From: Heracleum sosnowskyi
Taxonomy: Eukaryota > Streptophyta > Magnoliopsida > Apiales > Apiaceae
Direction of reading: 5' to 3'
NCBI GenBank assembly: GCA_030848705.1
Contig: CM061240.1
Location: 19,487,001-19,551,000, forward strand
Length of the DNA stretch: 64,000 nt
The notes beneath the pieces are model-generated. The model saw nothing but the letters and a program-made list of their open reading frames with translations, searched no databases and was not told the origin of the DNA. Both the position numbers and the translations under genes were made by a program. Shown in pieces: positions 36,692 through 48,630 of the stretch (position 1 is the first letter of the stretch; every line of letters begins with the position of its first letter).

Positions 36692-38538
36692 ATGGCTGGC
36701 CGTACTGCTCAACGTCTCCAGAAAATGAATCAAACGTCTAAGAAAGGTATCACCATTTGTTCTTCTCATATGTCGCTTCAGGATATGATTTTAGAACGTA
36801 GTGATGAATACCCTTCTGTTTCGCATTTAGATTCATTCGATTGTAGTAATAAATTCCACGAAATCGACTTAATTAGGGACTATAACAAGATGTATAGGAT
36901 TAGGTCCCCTTATAGGTTAGTCCCAGCTGGCCCTGGGGACCGTTCTTGCCATTGGCGTCCTGATGCACTTTGCATTTACAAGGATGCCATTATTGCAGGA
37001 CTCAGGTTTCCCTTCCATGAGTTTATTCCCAGGCTTTTGGCTGATGTTGGGATTAACCCTTGCCAACTCCCGCCAAACGCCTGGAGAATCATTATGTGTT
37101 TTATTGTTCTTTGTTTGAAGAACAAATTTCCTTTATCTGTAGCTTTATTTAGGAGAATTTTCCAGTTTAAGAATAGTTCAGCCATTACTCTGGGTTGGGT
37201 TTATATTAACCATCGGCCTTTTACTCCTCCCATTTTCCACCCAAAATCCATCCCTGATAATAATCCAAAGTGGAAAAATGAGTTCATGTATTTAGTTTGG
37301 GAATGAGGGGACTGGGGTACCCTTTTCCGTAGCTCTTTCGCTAGGGTCTCAGATGGTAGCCCAAGTGACATTGTTTTGAACAATGAGGAGGCTCGTGCCT
37401 ATGCCGAGCTTATCAAAGATGATTATGCTACCACAGCTTGGACGCTCCTAGATGAGTTTCTGCTTAAGTCCTTGGGACTTTCAAATGTTTCTGAAAAGGG
37501 TAATTTTCACCTCATATTTTCCTTTATTTATTTAAGATTGTCTTATAACGACTGTTTCTTTTCTTGTTTTTTGCAGCTGCGGCCTTTATTAACAAGACCA
37601 ACGAGCCTCGGGATGGAGAAACAGCAAGAATGAAGAGGGCTCGTCTAGGAGTTAAGGATCCCCGCGCTTCAAGTGTCCCAGCCTTTATAAGGCCTCATGT
37701 GGACCTCACTGAAGACGCTGAGGGTCCTCCCTCAGCCAAGAGCTCAGTTTGGTGCCCCAACTGGGGTCTTAGGAAAAAAGGCACCATGGTGGGGGTGTCT
37801 AAGTATGCTGTGGAGTGGTCTTATCATTCCTTGACTCCTTGTGACTACAAGGACTTTGTCTCCAACTCCACTATAGAGGGAGTAGAGCACGCAGGCTCTC
37901 AAGCTATTGCTGCTGTAAGTTATTTTCTTCCTTTTTCTTTGTAGTTTACTAATGTATTTCAAGTTTTTATTTTGTATTGACTTGTAGCTTGTTTGTAGGT
38001 TCATGCCAACTACCAAGGGGCTCTCTTTCAAGCCAAGGCTTGGCGCTCATCTTCTGAGGCCAACCAAGGCAAGTTTGAGAAGTCCCAGAAGGAGGTGGGC
38101 TCGCTGAAGGCCACTTTGGCTAGGAAGGAGAAGGAGTTGGCCGACTCCCAGGCTGAGCTGGTGTCTTTGAGGAAGGGCAAGGATGACTTTATCGACGAGT
38201 ACCTTGACTCTCAGGAGTACAAGGACTTTATTGATAAGCATGACGAGCTCCTCTTCCCAGTTCAGTATACTAAGGGATGGGATGGCGCTCTTGCTGCTGT
38301 GTTGGAGAAGATGCCTGGATCTCTCACCATCTCTGATTTTCCAAGCCCTTACACTCATACTCCTTTGGAGTTAGCTTTGGCTGGAGAGGATGACATGGAG
38401 GAAGATGACATGATCTTAGACCTAGATCATACTTCTCCCCCTGGTCAGACTGTCGGGGATGATTATGCTGCCACTCACTCTGGCTCCGCTTTAGAGAGAG
38501 ATGAAGAGGAGGAGGATGCCATAGACAAGGCAGCTTAG
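36692..38538 (+). pseudogene. Spliced antisense gene of the Tat element (putative gypsy-type transposon protein), one nonsense codon
   Basis: Three exons fit in frame. Exon 1 is 36692-37499. Intron 1 is 37500-37576 (GTAATT…TTGCAG), exon 2 is 37577-37914, intron 2 is 37915-37998 (GTAAGT…TTGTAG) and exon 3 is 37999-38538. The total would be 561 codons. Exon 1 encodes a domain (AGLRFPFHEFIPRLLADVGI, PNAWRIIMCFIVLC) like Pfam 'putative gypsy type transposon' proteins. Exon 3 begins with a predicted coiled coil (KFEKSQKEVGSLKATLARKE) and ends in an acidic tail. A TGA at 37304-37306 breaks exon 1 at codon 205. It faces pol tail-to-tail, 281 bp apart. Antisense ORFs are known in this lineage; function is unknown. 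Confidence 0.82.
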
Positions 38539-38819
38539 ATGATGTAGTTTTTCTTTTGTAGTTTTATTTATGGCCTTTCATGGCTTGTACTGCACTTTCA
38601 GCCTACGGGCTTAACTTTTATTTAAGCTTTTGTTCAGCCTTTTTATATTCTCGACTTAACATGTCTTATCAGAATGCATTGCGTATATAATGAAATCATA
38701 AGAATATGGAATTCATAACTTTGAAAATGGGATCAACCCTTACATAATACTCAAGTTTAAAAACTTGGGTTGGTTTTATCAAACCTTATTTCTAGTAGTG
38801 AGTCCACTTAGGAAACACC

Positions 38820-41798
38820 TTAAACATAATAAACTTTCAAATTAGAGGCATGCCAAGTCCTTGGCACCTCATGCCCTTCAAGGGTTTCTAATTTGTAGGA
38901 GCCTCGACCAAATACGTTCTTAACGCGATATGGTCCTTCCCAATTTGGGGCTAACTTGCCTTTTTGTCCAACTCCGGATGCCTCAATCTTTCGAAGTACC
39001 AAGTCTCCTTGCCGAAAGAACCTTTCTTTAACCCTTAGGTTGTAGTAGAAAGATGCCTTCTTTTGATGTTCAACTATCTTGGCGTTTGCCTCATCTCTAA
39101 CTTCGTCAATTAGATCTAAAGCTAGCCTCAAGCCTTCTTCATTTGTTTCTGGTTCATAAGCCTCAACTCTTGGGGAGGTGTGAGTAATCTCCACCGGGAC
39201 CACTGCTTCTGCTCCATAAGCCAATAGAAATGGAGTTGCCCCAGTGGTGACTTTACAAGTAGTACGATATGACCAAAGTATGGGGAGTAATTCGTCTACC
39301 CAAGTGTTTCTGGAGCGTTCAACTCTTTTCTTCAATCCATCTAGGATAATTCGATTTGCAACCTCAGCTTGCCCATTTGCTTGTGGATGGGCCACAGAAG
39401 TGAAGCGCAACTTGATATCATTCTCATCACAATACTTCTTGAATTCATCGTTGTTAAACTGAGTTCCATTGTCCGTGACCAGGATTCGTGGAATTCCATA
39501 TCTGCATATCACATTTTCCCAGAAGAAATGCATCACTTGCTTGGTGGTTATCTTGAATAAAGGTTTAGCCTCAATCCACTTGGTGAAATAGTCGATTGCT
39601 ACTATCAAGAACTTTCGTTGAGCACTTGCCATTGGAAATGGCCCGAGTATATCCATTCCCCACATGGCAAAGGGGATAGGTGAGTTAATGGATGTCATCA
39701 TCTCTGGTGGTTGCCTAACCACTGGTGCATGTTTCTGGCACCGTTCACATTTCTTTACATAGCTTTTAGCATCAGCAAGTATGCTTGGCCAGTAAAAACC
39801 TAGACGAGTGACTTTATGAGCAAGGGCTCTGCCCTCCAGGTGTTGTCCACAAATTCCTTCATGTACCTCCCTTAGGGCCAATTCTGCCTCTTGGGGTCTC
39901 AAGCATTTTAGATAAGGAATGATGAAAGACTTCTTGTATATGATTCCTTCAATTAGAGCATACCTTAATGCTCTCACATACAACTTTTGTGCTTCTGAAG
40001 TGTTGTTGGGTAGCCACCCAGTTTCTAGATGAGCTTTGATGGGATCCATCCAACAACTGCCAACATCAATGGGTGCTACCAACTTTCCGTTGATGCTTGG
40101 GGTCTTCAAGACCTGGAAGTATACATTCCCTGCGTAGTTTTCAATTTCAGAAAAGGCAAACTTAGACAAGGCATCAGCCTTCACGTTCTCTTCCCTTGGA
40201 ATGTGCTCCACATAGCATTCATCAAATTGAGTCATGATGGCCTTGACAAGTTTTAGGTATTTGCCCATGACTTCATCTCTGGCTTCAAACTCCCCATTTA
40301 CTTGGGAAACCACTAGCCTCGAGTCTCCACATACTTTCAGAGTTTTGACTCTCAAGGCTCCAGCCAACCCTAGGCCAGCTATCAGGGCTTCATACTGAGC
40401 CTCATTGTTTGTCGTTGGAAAGTCAAGTTTTAGTGCATACTCTATGAGGAATCCATCAGGACTTCGTAGCACTAAACCGGCTCCACTTGATTTTGTTTCT
40501 GATGCTCCATCAAAATAGAGCACCCAATATTCTTTGAACTCCATCTCTTCATTTTTCTTGTCTTCCATTATTACTTCCTGCCCCCCGACTTCTTGGTTGT
40601 CAATGGTGCATTCAACCATGAAGTCAGCGAGTGCTTGAGCTTTTATGGTCGTCTGAGGCTTATACTTGATGTCAAATTCTCCCAATTCAATAGCCCATTT
40701 AATCAATCTTCCACTAACTTGAGGGCTATGCAAGATGTTTCTTAGAGGTTGATCAGTCAAGACCTCTATCTTGTGAGCCTGGAAGTAGGGGCGTAGCTTT
40801 CTTAAGGCCATTATCAAGGCTAAGGCAAACTTCTCAATCGTTGAGTAGTTTATTTCTGCCCCATGTAGAATCTTGCTCACATAGTAGATGGGTTTCTGAA
40901 CCTGCAATTCTTCTTTTACTAAAACGGCACCAAGGGCTGTGCTAGAAACCGCCAAGTACAAATAGAGAATTTCCCCTGGCTTGGGCTTTGCCAACAGTGG
41001 TGCCTCAGCCATGTATTTCTTCAGGGCCTCAAAGGCCTCTTGACTTTCAGTTGTCCATTCAAAAAATTTCACTTTCTTGAGTGCTTTGAAGAAGGGTAAA
41101 CACTTCTCTCCTGACTTGGAGATGAATCTTCCCAATGCTGCCACTCTCCCCGTTAGTTTTTGAACGTCCTTGACAGTCTTTGGTGGCTCCATGTCTAGAA
41201 TTGCTTTGATTTTGTCGGGATTAGCCTCGATTGCTCTCTTGGAAACCATCAGGCCTAAGAACTTTCCCGAGCCTACACCAAAGGCACACTTAGCTGGATT
41301 CAACATCATTTTGTGGTGCCTTAGCACTTCAAATGCCTCTCGGAGGTTCTCAATGTGATCGGCCTTAACAAGGCTTTTGACTAACATGTCATCTACATAG
41401 ACCTACATGGTTTTTCCAATTAGGTGTCCAAAAATTTTGTTCACCAATCTTTGGTATGTTGCCCCTGCATTCTTAAGGCCAAATGCCATGACTAGATAAC
41501 AGAAAACACCAAAGTCAGTGATGAACGATACCTTGGAGACGTCATCTTTGTGCATCTTAATTTGATTGTACCCACTGAAGCCATCCATGAAGCTAAGCAT
41601 CTCATGTCCAGCTGTAGCATCTATTAACGCATCAATCCTTGGTAGGGGAAAACAATCCTTAGGACATGCATCATTCAAGTCAGTGAAGTCCACACACATT
41701 CTCCATTTTCCATTGGCTTTTTTGACCATTACGGGGTTAGCCAACCATTCCGGGAATTGTATCTCGTCAATGAATCCGGCCTCTAGAAGCTTTTCCAC
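38820..41798 (-). pseudogene. Tat pol: RT, RNase H, second RNase H, integrase
   Basis: The RT reads NGKWRMCVDFTDLNDACPKD, then MAFGLKNAGATYQRLVN, then the active site YVDDMLVKS. RNase H follows (LAVSSTALGAVLV, YSTIEKFALALI). A second, archaeal-type RNase H comes next (YFDGASETKSSGAGLVL, NNEAQYEALIAGL, DSRLVVSQ). The integrase carries a Cys finger (CERCQKH), the D-D-E core (GMDILGPFP, VTDNGTQFNN, QANGQAEVANR) and a GPYRV C-terminal block, ending at 38820. A TAG at 41403-41405 sits one codon before YVDD, and a TAA at 41799-41801 separates this part from gag-protease. Neither change removes a catalytic residue. Confidence 0.95.
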
Positions 41799-44264
41799 TT
41801 ATTTTTTAATGGCCTCTTGTCTTTCTGGAGCAAAATTTCTCTTCTTTTGTTTCACAGTCTTTCTTTCATGATCCACATTCAACTTGTGAGTTATCAATTG
41901 GGGATCAATCCCTGGCATGTCGGCCGCTGTCCAAGCAAAAACGTCATTTTTCTCTTGAAGAAAAGATATGAGCTTACTTTTTAATGGCTCAGATAGTAGT
42001 GCTCCAACATAAGTCATTTTCTCCGGTTCACCAGGGACTAAGGGAATTGGGATTAAATCCTCAGCTGGTTTCCCTCTTCGGTCCTCATTGTCGTTGATGT
42101 CCATGTCTTCAATTGGGAGAACCTGCCCCCCGACTCCATCAGGCCTTAACGCGGCTACATAACAACTTCTAGCCATCTTTTGGTCTCCCCGTTCTTCACC
42201 AATCCCATTCCTCGTTGGGAATTTGATTTTCAGATGATAGGATGAGGCAACGGCCTTGAACGCATGAAGACCAGTCCTTCCTAGGATTGCATTGTAGGTC
42301 AAATTTGCCTTTATAACTATGAAATTCAACATTTGAGTAGACGTATTCAACCCTTGCCCCATTGTCATTGGGAGTTGGATAGTGCCTTCCACCTTTGATT
42401 CCACCCCATTGAATCCGTATATGGGCATATTTGAGGGTGTTAACTGAGAATCAGTGTAACCCATCTTGATAAAAGCATCGTGGAACAAGATATCCACTGA
42501 AGCTCCATTGTCGACCAGGACTCTCTTTGTCTCGGAATTGCCAATCACAGGTATGATGACTAGAGGGTCATCGTGGGGGAACTTCACCCCTTCCAAGTCT
42601 GAATCATCAAAGCCTATTGACACTTCTGTTCTGGCACGCTTTGGTGCTTCTCCAACCACAGTCATTACTTCTCGAGCATAAGCTTTTCTTGAGTTTCGGG
42701 AGGACCCAACAGCAATTGGCCCTCCGAATATCATGTTGATTACCGGCCCTCGGGGCTTGGGATTCCGATCTTGATCGTTATCCCTTCTGTCGTAATCCTT
42801 CCTTTCATAGTTCCCTCTTTGGCCCCCTTGGCTTCCATCCTTAGTGAACTTACTGAGTTTTCCTCTTCGTATAAGAAACTCAATCTCATCTTTTAGTTGT
42901 CTACAATCGTCGGTGTCGTGCCCGACTTCCTTGTGAAACCGACAGAATTGGTTTTGGTTCCGTTTGGACATGTCAGCCCTCATTGGCTTCGACCATTTGA
43001 GATCTCCTTCCTTAGCTATCTCCATCAGAATTTGACTCCTGGGAGTATTCAATCTTGCATACTCAGTAAATTTTGGCCCAAAATTACTTCTCTTAGGTGG
43101 AGAATCAGAGTCCTTTGATGTTCTGGGGAACTTCTCCTTAACGTCGTACTCCTGGGTTTCTTTCCTTTTCTTTGAGTTTCCACTGTTGCCAGCAGTGGGT
43201 TCATACTTTCTCATGCTTTCTTCAGCCTTGATGTACTTTCCGGCTCTATCTTGGAGCTTCAGCATGCTCTCGGGTGGATGTTTAGCCAAAGACCTTTTGA
43301 AATGGTCATCAGTAGTTCCTTGTTGCAAGGCTATCATAGCCACTCTGTCCTCTAAGTCCGGGACTTTCAAAGCCTCCCGAGTGAATCGATTGATGTAGTC
43401 TCTTAGGGCTTCATTCTTTCCTTGACGTATTTCCATGAGCGATGCAGAGCTTTTCTCATGCACCCTTCCACTAATGAACTGATTGATGAAAGCTTTGCTT
43501 AGTTCCTTGAATGACCCAATAGAGTTGGGAGGTAGACGGCTATACCAACGTTGGGCCATGCCTGCCAAGGTTTGTGGAAACGCCCTGCACTTGACCGCAT
43601 CATTGGTTGGATGCAACAGCAGTTCATTGGAGAAGGTTCTTACGTGATTTGCGGGATCTCCCGTTCCATCATAAGCCTTAATCGTTGGCTTCTTGAATTT
43701 TCTGGATATGGTGGCTTTCATGATGTCTTGAGTGAATGGAGGTGTAGGATCATCAGGATCTCCTAGGGGCAACAAAACACTAGGATGACCCCTTGGGGCT
43801 TTAGCCCTCTTAGTCCTTCTTGGCGTTGGGTCCAAGTTGATTATCGGGACTCCCCCAGTTGCTCGGCCTTGAGCGTTGGTAGCCTCCTCCTCAGCAAGGA
43901 GTTTTTTGAGCCTTGCAGTCTCTGTTTCATGGGCTGCAAGTTTCTCCCTAGTAGTTTGGGGTTGTTCCCGATTGGTTTGGGAAGAACGTCTCCTTCTTGG
44001 GGTAACGTCCCTCTCATCTCCTGTTGAGTAATTCTCGTCCTCGGTATAGGGGCCTGAGAAGTCTTGAATCAAAGGGGTTCGTCTTGTTTGGGGTCCCAGA
44101 CCTTGAATATAAGGGGGCACGTATGCCTCATGGTAGATTGGATTAGCTCCACTACCGCCAGTTGGGGGTCGAGGGGGCATGCCATAGCTTGGCATCCCCA
44201 AAGTCTGATTCGCGTATTTAGGGAGATCAGTAGTATGGAGTTGAAGGCTCCTCGGGGCATTCAT
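41799..44264 (-). pseudogene. Tat gag-protease region (frame broken at both ends)
   Basis: An 821-codon open frame starts with Pro-rich sequence and continues into the gag core (DGTGDPANHVRTFSNELLL, AQRWYSRLPPNSIGSFKELS, FITRF-like FTREALKV). A zinc-knuckle-like CRFHKEVGHDTDDCRQLK follows. The aspartic protease carries the active-site motif VDNGASVDILF, with Asn where most families have Asp-Ser/Thr-Gly, as is usual for Tat proteases. It ends in the RT lead-in at a TAA (41799-41801) where the family normally reads on. The N-terminal part is in a different frame (44261-44515), so a 1-base indel near 44310 is likely. Confidence 0.92.
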
Positions 44265-44515
44265 GAGCAGCGGGGAGGTCGTGATCGGTTGCTGGTGAAC
44301 GGTCTCTTGTGGATTAGATCCATGATGACCATCTGCAGGGGATTCGTCCCTTCAACCAAAATCGGTATTTCCGGTCCTTGAGTGTTGGTGGGGATATTCG
44401 CCCCTTCAACGCCAGTAGTTGGCGGTGGTTGATTTTCGTGAGTATCAGCCTCAGAGGTGACAGGGCGATCCTCAGGAGTTTGAGTATCTCGAGCTGTTTT
44501 TCGTGTGTTTGCCAT
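44261..44515 (-). pseudogene. N-terminal gag segment of the Tat element, out of frame with the rest
   Basis: The ATG at 44515 (MANTRKTARDTQTPED) lies just inside the PBS, where gag should start. The frame ends at 44261, while the main gag frame overlaps it shifted. An alternative-frame reading through …TTSPLLMNAPRS joins naturally to the downstream gag. This segment is low-complexity and polar, as gag N-termini of this lineage often are. Confidence 0.78.
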
Positions 44516-44528
44516 GGTTGATGTTGTA

Positions 44529-44548
44529 TTCCCACAGACGACGCCAAA
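44529..44548 (-). other. Primer-binding-site-like sequence of the Tat element
   Basis: Minus-strand TTTGGCGTCGTCTGTGGG directly follows the 5' LTR. TGGCGCCGTCTGTGGG-type sequences occupy this place in Tat-lineage elements. I do not assign the tRNA. Confidence 0.75.
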
Positions 44549-45042
44549 TGTTGTGGATTTAAAAACGTACTTGTGTATTCAATGCTAAGATTTAATGAGC
44601 TTCGAGCTTTAATGGCTGCACTTGTGTTTCGAGACTAAATCGGTCCTCAAAAGATGCCTACGTATCTCAATTATTGCTGAGAATCAAGCCAAAGACGTAG
44701 TTCTGATTGTAGGATCAGGGACCTTATATAGGCGTCTGGAGCCTAGTATTTATGGTATGTTTAGGAGTCTTAGCGAATAAGTCTCCTTTTTGTTATTGGA
44801 TAAACATTGTGTTGCTTGCTGAATAAGTCTTTTCCTTGTTGATAAAGGCTATGACTCATTAATTGGGATTCTGGATCCTTCTTTGACTAATTTACCATAT
44901 TTTGGTCTCTTTTGATGAGCTGTATATTTTCCCTATTCATTAATTACGAAATTAATGAATAATTAGGGTGTCGGGCCTTAAATATTGGCCTTTCCATTGA
45001 ATAATCAATTATATTTCTATAATTAACTTTCTGTCCATATCA
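44549..45042 (-). mobile_element. 5' LTR of the Tat element (494 bp)
   Basis: TGTTGTGG…CCATATCA on the plus strand, followed by the target duplication GATAT at 45043-45047. It pairs with 34820-35313. Confidence 0.96.
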
Positions 45043-45897
45043 GATATGTTCCCCACCTCAATCAGATCGGTAATTTGGGGAATTGTTCGGGTTCGAGCTC
45101 GAGCAGGAATAGCCAGATATATAGAAATAATTTGGAAACTTCTTTTCATTGAAACACAATAGTACTAAAACTCAGGTTCGATTTGCTGTTGCTACTACAT
45201 AATTATACAATTTATTTATTTATTAAATTTAACTTCTTTGATTTCACCAGGATTCGATTATCATAACTATTTAATTAAATAGTCTTTATTTATTATAGAC
45301 TTTCATTTAAATTTCACATTAAATTCTACAAATCAACATATTTAAATTAATAATGTAATTACTATCTCTCTTAATATTACGGATGTGTATTTCATCCGCT
45401 CGATCTCGATATGTTCCCCACCTCAATCGGGTCGGGAATTTGGGGAATTGTTCGGGTTCGAGCGGGAATGACCGGATATATAGAAATAATTTGGAAATTT
45501 CTTTTCATTGAAACACAATAGTACTAAAACTCAGGTTCGATTTGTTGTTGCTACTACATAATTATACAAGTTATTTATTTATTAAATTTAACTTCTTTGA
45601 TTTCACTAGGATTCGATTATCACAACTATTTAATTAAATAGTATTTATTTATTATAGACTTTCATTTAAATTTCACATTGAATTCTACAAATCAACATAT
45701 TTAAATTAATATTTATTAATTATTTTTATACTCAATATTCAAATTTTATTTTAATAATTTAATTTTTATTCTCGATCCGTGTTTCGCTAAATTTCACATT
45801 GAATTCTACAAATCAACTATTTAAATTAATATTTATTACTTATTTTTATACTCAATATTCAAATTTTATTTTAATAATTTAATTTTTATTCTCGATT
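45043..45897 (+). repeat. Tandem duplications in the Helitron 3' part
   Basis: GATATGTTCCCCACCTCAAT occurs at 45043 and again at 45408, and the following ~300 bp match, so a ~365-bp unit is duplicated. Its first copy is continuous with 34755-34819 across the Tat insertion. A further ~110-bp repeat ending TTTTATTCTCGAT(C/T)CGTG occurs at about 45680-45783 and 45790-45898, just before the terminal hairpin. Confidence 0.8.
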
Positions 45898-45923
45898 CGT
45901 GCTTCGCACGGGTTATAGGCTAG

Positions 45924-46687
45924 TTTTTCTAAAGAGCTGATTCATTAAATTTTAACTCATCATTATTTTATATTATTTTAGTCATTCATTTTAGCCAACC
46001 CCATCTTCTTACACCATAAAATTTAAGAGAATTAAAATTTGCATATTAAATTATTGTAAAATTATATCTAAACTTTAGAAATCTAATGTTATCAAATACC
46101 CCCTCTTTTTTTTTTTGTATTTGACATTTACCTTAAAAATCTCTTAAAATTTCTCTTCAAGTCAAATTACCTTATTAATATTTTCTTAAACTTTCTCTTC
46201 ATCAACTTAAAGTTATCATGTTTTTATTCTCCTAAATTTTTTGTTCCTGTTCTAAAATTTATCCTAAAGTCATATTATCATCTTAATTTTCTTCTAAACT
46301 TTGTTTTACATATATAAAATGCAAGTTTATATTTTTTTTCTTTAAAAATAAAAATAAATTTAATTATCTCTTAAATATTGACGAATAGAGGAAATTAAAT
46401 ATATCACCTAAATATTTTACTAATTTTCTTATTCAAGTAATTATAATTTATGCTTAACGATTTAACTATTAGAATGAGAGAGCCACTCAGATTAAACATG
46501 TTTAAGAAGAGAGCCAGCGGAGTAAACATGTTTAACGAGTGCGGTTTATTAAGAAAATTTTTTAATTACCTTATATTCTTTTAAACTTTCTCCTAAATCA
46601 AATTACCATCTTAAAATTCAACTAAAATTTCTCTTTTAATTAATTAAGATGGATAAAAATATAGAACATGGATTATAATGTTAATTT
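45924..46687. other. AT-rich intergenic DNA
   Basis: No ORF or recognisable element. Around 46475-46535 a short imperfect duplication (GAGAGCCACTCAG…AAACATGTTTAA, then GAGAGCCAGCGGAG…AAACATGTTTAA) stands out. Poly-pyrimidine stretches occur at 46100-46250. Confidence 0.5.
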
Positions 46688-46695
46688 GAAGTATG

Positions 46696-47268
46696 CAGGG
46701 GCGGCTTAAGATCTGGAGGCCTAAAGCAAACTGAAAAATTGAGGCTCTTTATAATTTTTATATATTTTATAATAAATTATTATATATATAATGTATTTCT
46801 ATTTTTAGTAGCTACATTCAAATTTCCTATGGAACATGAAAGTAATCACCAAACAGTAAAAAGTTTAAGGAACCGGACATAAATGCATTGGGGAAAAAAA
46901 TAGGTTAAAAATTTACTTTTACTTGTTTAGTTTTTCATAGGAATACAAGTAATTCTAAAAGTCAATCAAAGGTACTTCTTAGGTTTTCTAGAAAGTTTTA
47001 TGATTTCTGGAAAATGAATAATTTAATTATTATAGAGTAGTTATCATTAAAATATTTTTTTTGTAAAAAAATAAATCTCACAATAAAATTTAAAACTATG
47101 ATCTATTCGTAAATAACTTATTTTTTCAATTTCTATCAAGTTTTTTTATTTTGTGGATTGGGTAAAATAAAGTAATAAAAATTATAAATAACAATACATG
47201 TGTCATGTGTGTATGCATTTGGAGACCTAAAGCAATTGCTTCTCCTGCCTAATGGAAGCACCGCCCCC
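46696..47268. mobile_element. hAT-type non-autonomous element (573 bp)
   Basis: Exact 8-bp target duplications GAAGTATG lie at 46688-46695 and 47269-47276. The left end is CAGGGGCGGCTTA and the right end, reverse-complemented, is GGGGGCGGTGCTT. The 8-bp duplication and CAGGGGCGG-type ends are typical of hAT elements. No transposase is encoded. Confidence 0.9.
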
Positions 47269-47628
47269 GAAGTATGGTGTCCATATTTTTCATTTTTTCC
47301 TCACTTTTTTTTTATTTTACAAATATCCTCTTTCATTTCATTCTTAACAAACTAAAGTAGAACTCAAAATCCCTATTTTGTTTATAATTGCTATCAGAAA
47401 AGTATTATATCTTACCTTTTGTTTCAAATATTTTCTTAATCTCTCGTTATTTTCATTTAATTTTTTTAAAACATTTCATTACTTTCATTTAATTTCATTT
47501 TATCCAATGATGGTTTATCCAATTTTTAGCCACAAAATCTATACTTTAAAGTTCACCCATCAATCAATTTTAGTTTAAAAGTTCATTTCTTTTTATACAA
47601 GATACTTATAGTACTACAACCTTGATGT

Positions 47629-47678
47629 TTCTTGAACATTCTACAACACTCTGAACCGACTTAATCTCTAGAACTTTC
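47629..47678 (+). promoter_or_regulatory. Two heat-shock elements upstream of the small HSP gene
   Basis: TTCTTGAACATTC at 47629-47641 is a perfect three-unit heat-shock element (TTCnnGAAnnTTC). CTCTAGAACTTTC at 47666-47678 is a second with one imperfect unit. They lie 80 and 40 bp upstream of the TATA box, a normal arrangement for heat-shock-factor control. Confidence 0.85.
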
Positions 47679-47709
47679 CACAACCCTCTTCGCATCTTCC
47701 ACTTCCTCC

Positions 47710-47716
47710 TATAAAA
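47710..47716 (+). promoter_or_regulatory. TATA box of the small HSP gene
   Basis: TATAAAA lies 104 bp upstream of the ATG and just downstream of the heat-shock elements, predicting transcription start near 47740 and a leader of about 80 nt. Confidence 0.82.
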
Positions 47717-47820
47717 TGTGTCTACTCATTTCACACTGTTAGTCACACAAAACAAGCAGCTAAAATCTAAAGCTCATTCATAATTTTCAGTTCTTCACTT
47801 AATCACTCAAAGCATATCAA

Positions 47821-48630
47821 ATGGCTTCTTCACTTGCACTCCGAAGATCAGCTTCTCTGTTCCGCAATCTCCTCACTTCTCATGCTCGTGCCACTCCTGT
47901 TGCGTCTCGATTTTTCAATACTAATGCTCAGATGACCACTTTTGATGATGATGATCGGAGAGATGTTGATGTTGATCGTCGCTCTGATCGCTCTGTTAAT
48001 CGCCGTGGTGACTCCTTCTTTCCAGGTTTGTTGCTATTTTACTCTTTTCATATCTTAAGATGTTAGTTAATATTATAGTGTCAGTGTTTGTAGTAGCGGA
48101 ACCAGGATTTTATAATTAGTGAACAGTAACAGAACACTGTTTTTGTTAAGTCCTGTTTTCGCCGTTCTTTTATTTTGTTTTTTTTAAAATTTTTGTTTTG
48201 CTATTGAGTTCTGATTAGTTTGATGTGAATTACAGATTTTTTCAATCCATTTGCGCCTACACGGAGTCTCAGCCAGATGCTGAATTTCATGGACCAAATC
48301 GCTGACCGTGGACTTGGACCAGTGACTACTCATAGAGGCTGGGATGTGAAAGAGGACGACGAGGGTTTGAAGCTGCGGATGGACATGCCTGGAATTGACA
48401 AGGAGAAAGTGAAGATATCAGTGGAGCAAAACACACTGATAATTAAAGGCGAAGAGGGAGAATCAGAAGGCGAAGAGGGGAGGAGGTATAGCAGCAGAAT
48501 TGAATTGCCTCAGAATGTTTACAAGGTTGATGAGATTAAGGCGGAGATGAGAAATGGTGTGTTGAAAGTTCGGGTTCCGAAAGTGAAGGAAGAAGAGAGG
48601 AAGGATGTGTTCCAGGTTCAGATTGAGTAA
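47821..48630 (+). CDS. Mitochondrial small heat-shock protein (alpha-crystallin family), two exons
   Basis: Exon 1 is 47821-48025, the intron 48026-48235 (GTTTGT…TTACAG) and exon 2 48236-48630, encoding 199 residues. The N-terminus (ALRRSASLFRNLLTSHARAT) is rich in Arg, Ser and Leu and lacks acids, as in mitochondrial presequences, with a plausible cleavage near ASRFFN. The alpha-crystallin domain spans about residues 102-190 (GWDVKEDDEGLKLRMDMPGI through NGVLKVRVPK, the conserved GVL motif at 176-178). Plant mitochondrial sHSPs have about this length and an intron before the domain. It would act as an ATP-independent holdase for unfolding matrix proteins. Upstream heat-shock elements imply heat induction. 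No disabling change is seen. A plastid location is less likely because no Met-rich amphipathic region is present. Confidence 0.93.

Larger units (their letters stand above)
34820..45042 (-). mobile_element. Tat-lineage Ty3/gypsy retrotransposon, complete with both LTRs
   Basis: Identical 5-bp target duplications GATAT (34815-34819 and 45043-45047) flank 494-bp LTRs. On the minus strand the order is 5' LTR, PBS-like TTTGGCGTCGTCTGTGGG, gag, protease, RT, RNase H, a second RNase H, integrase, an antisense gene, a tandem-repeat 3' UTR, polypurine tract and 3' LTR. The extra RNase H and the long region between integrase and 3' LTR are typical of the Tat (Retand/Ogre) group. Gag is frameshifted and pol has two nonsense codons. 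The LTRs differ at about six sites. Confidence 0.96.
32747..45923 (+). mobile_element. Non-autonomous Helitron, carrying a Tat retrotransposon and a MITE
   Basis: The 3' end is diagnostic: a hairpin (CGTGCTTCGCACG, 45898-45910) followed by TTATAGGCTAG, with T after it. The 5' end is placed at TCTATACTCTATAC (32747), preceded by A, so the element sits between A and T as Helitrons do. A second TCTATACTCTATA start at 33747 leaves open a shorter element (33747-45923) or a tandem 5' duplication. No Rep/helicase coding is present. Without the 10.2-kb Tat element and the MITE the Helitron would be about 2.7 kb, very AT-rich and repetitive. Confidence 0.65.

Noticed and set aside
48089..48130. Transposon fragment in the small HSP intron (GTAGCGGAACCAGGATTTTA)
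   Set aside because: The string resembles ends of some hAT-like repeats, but no partner end or target duplication is visible in the 210-bp intron.
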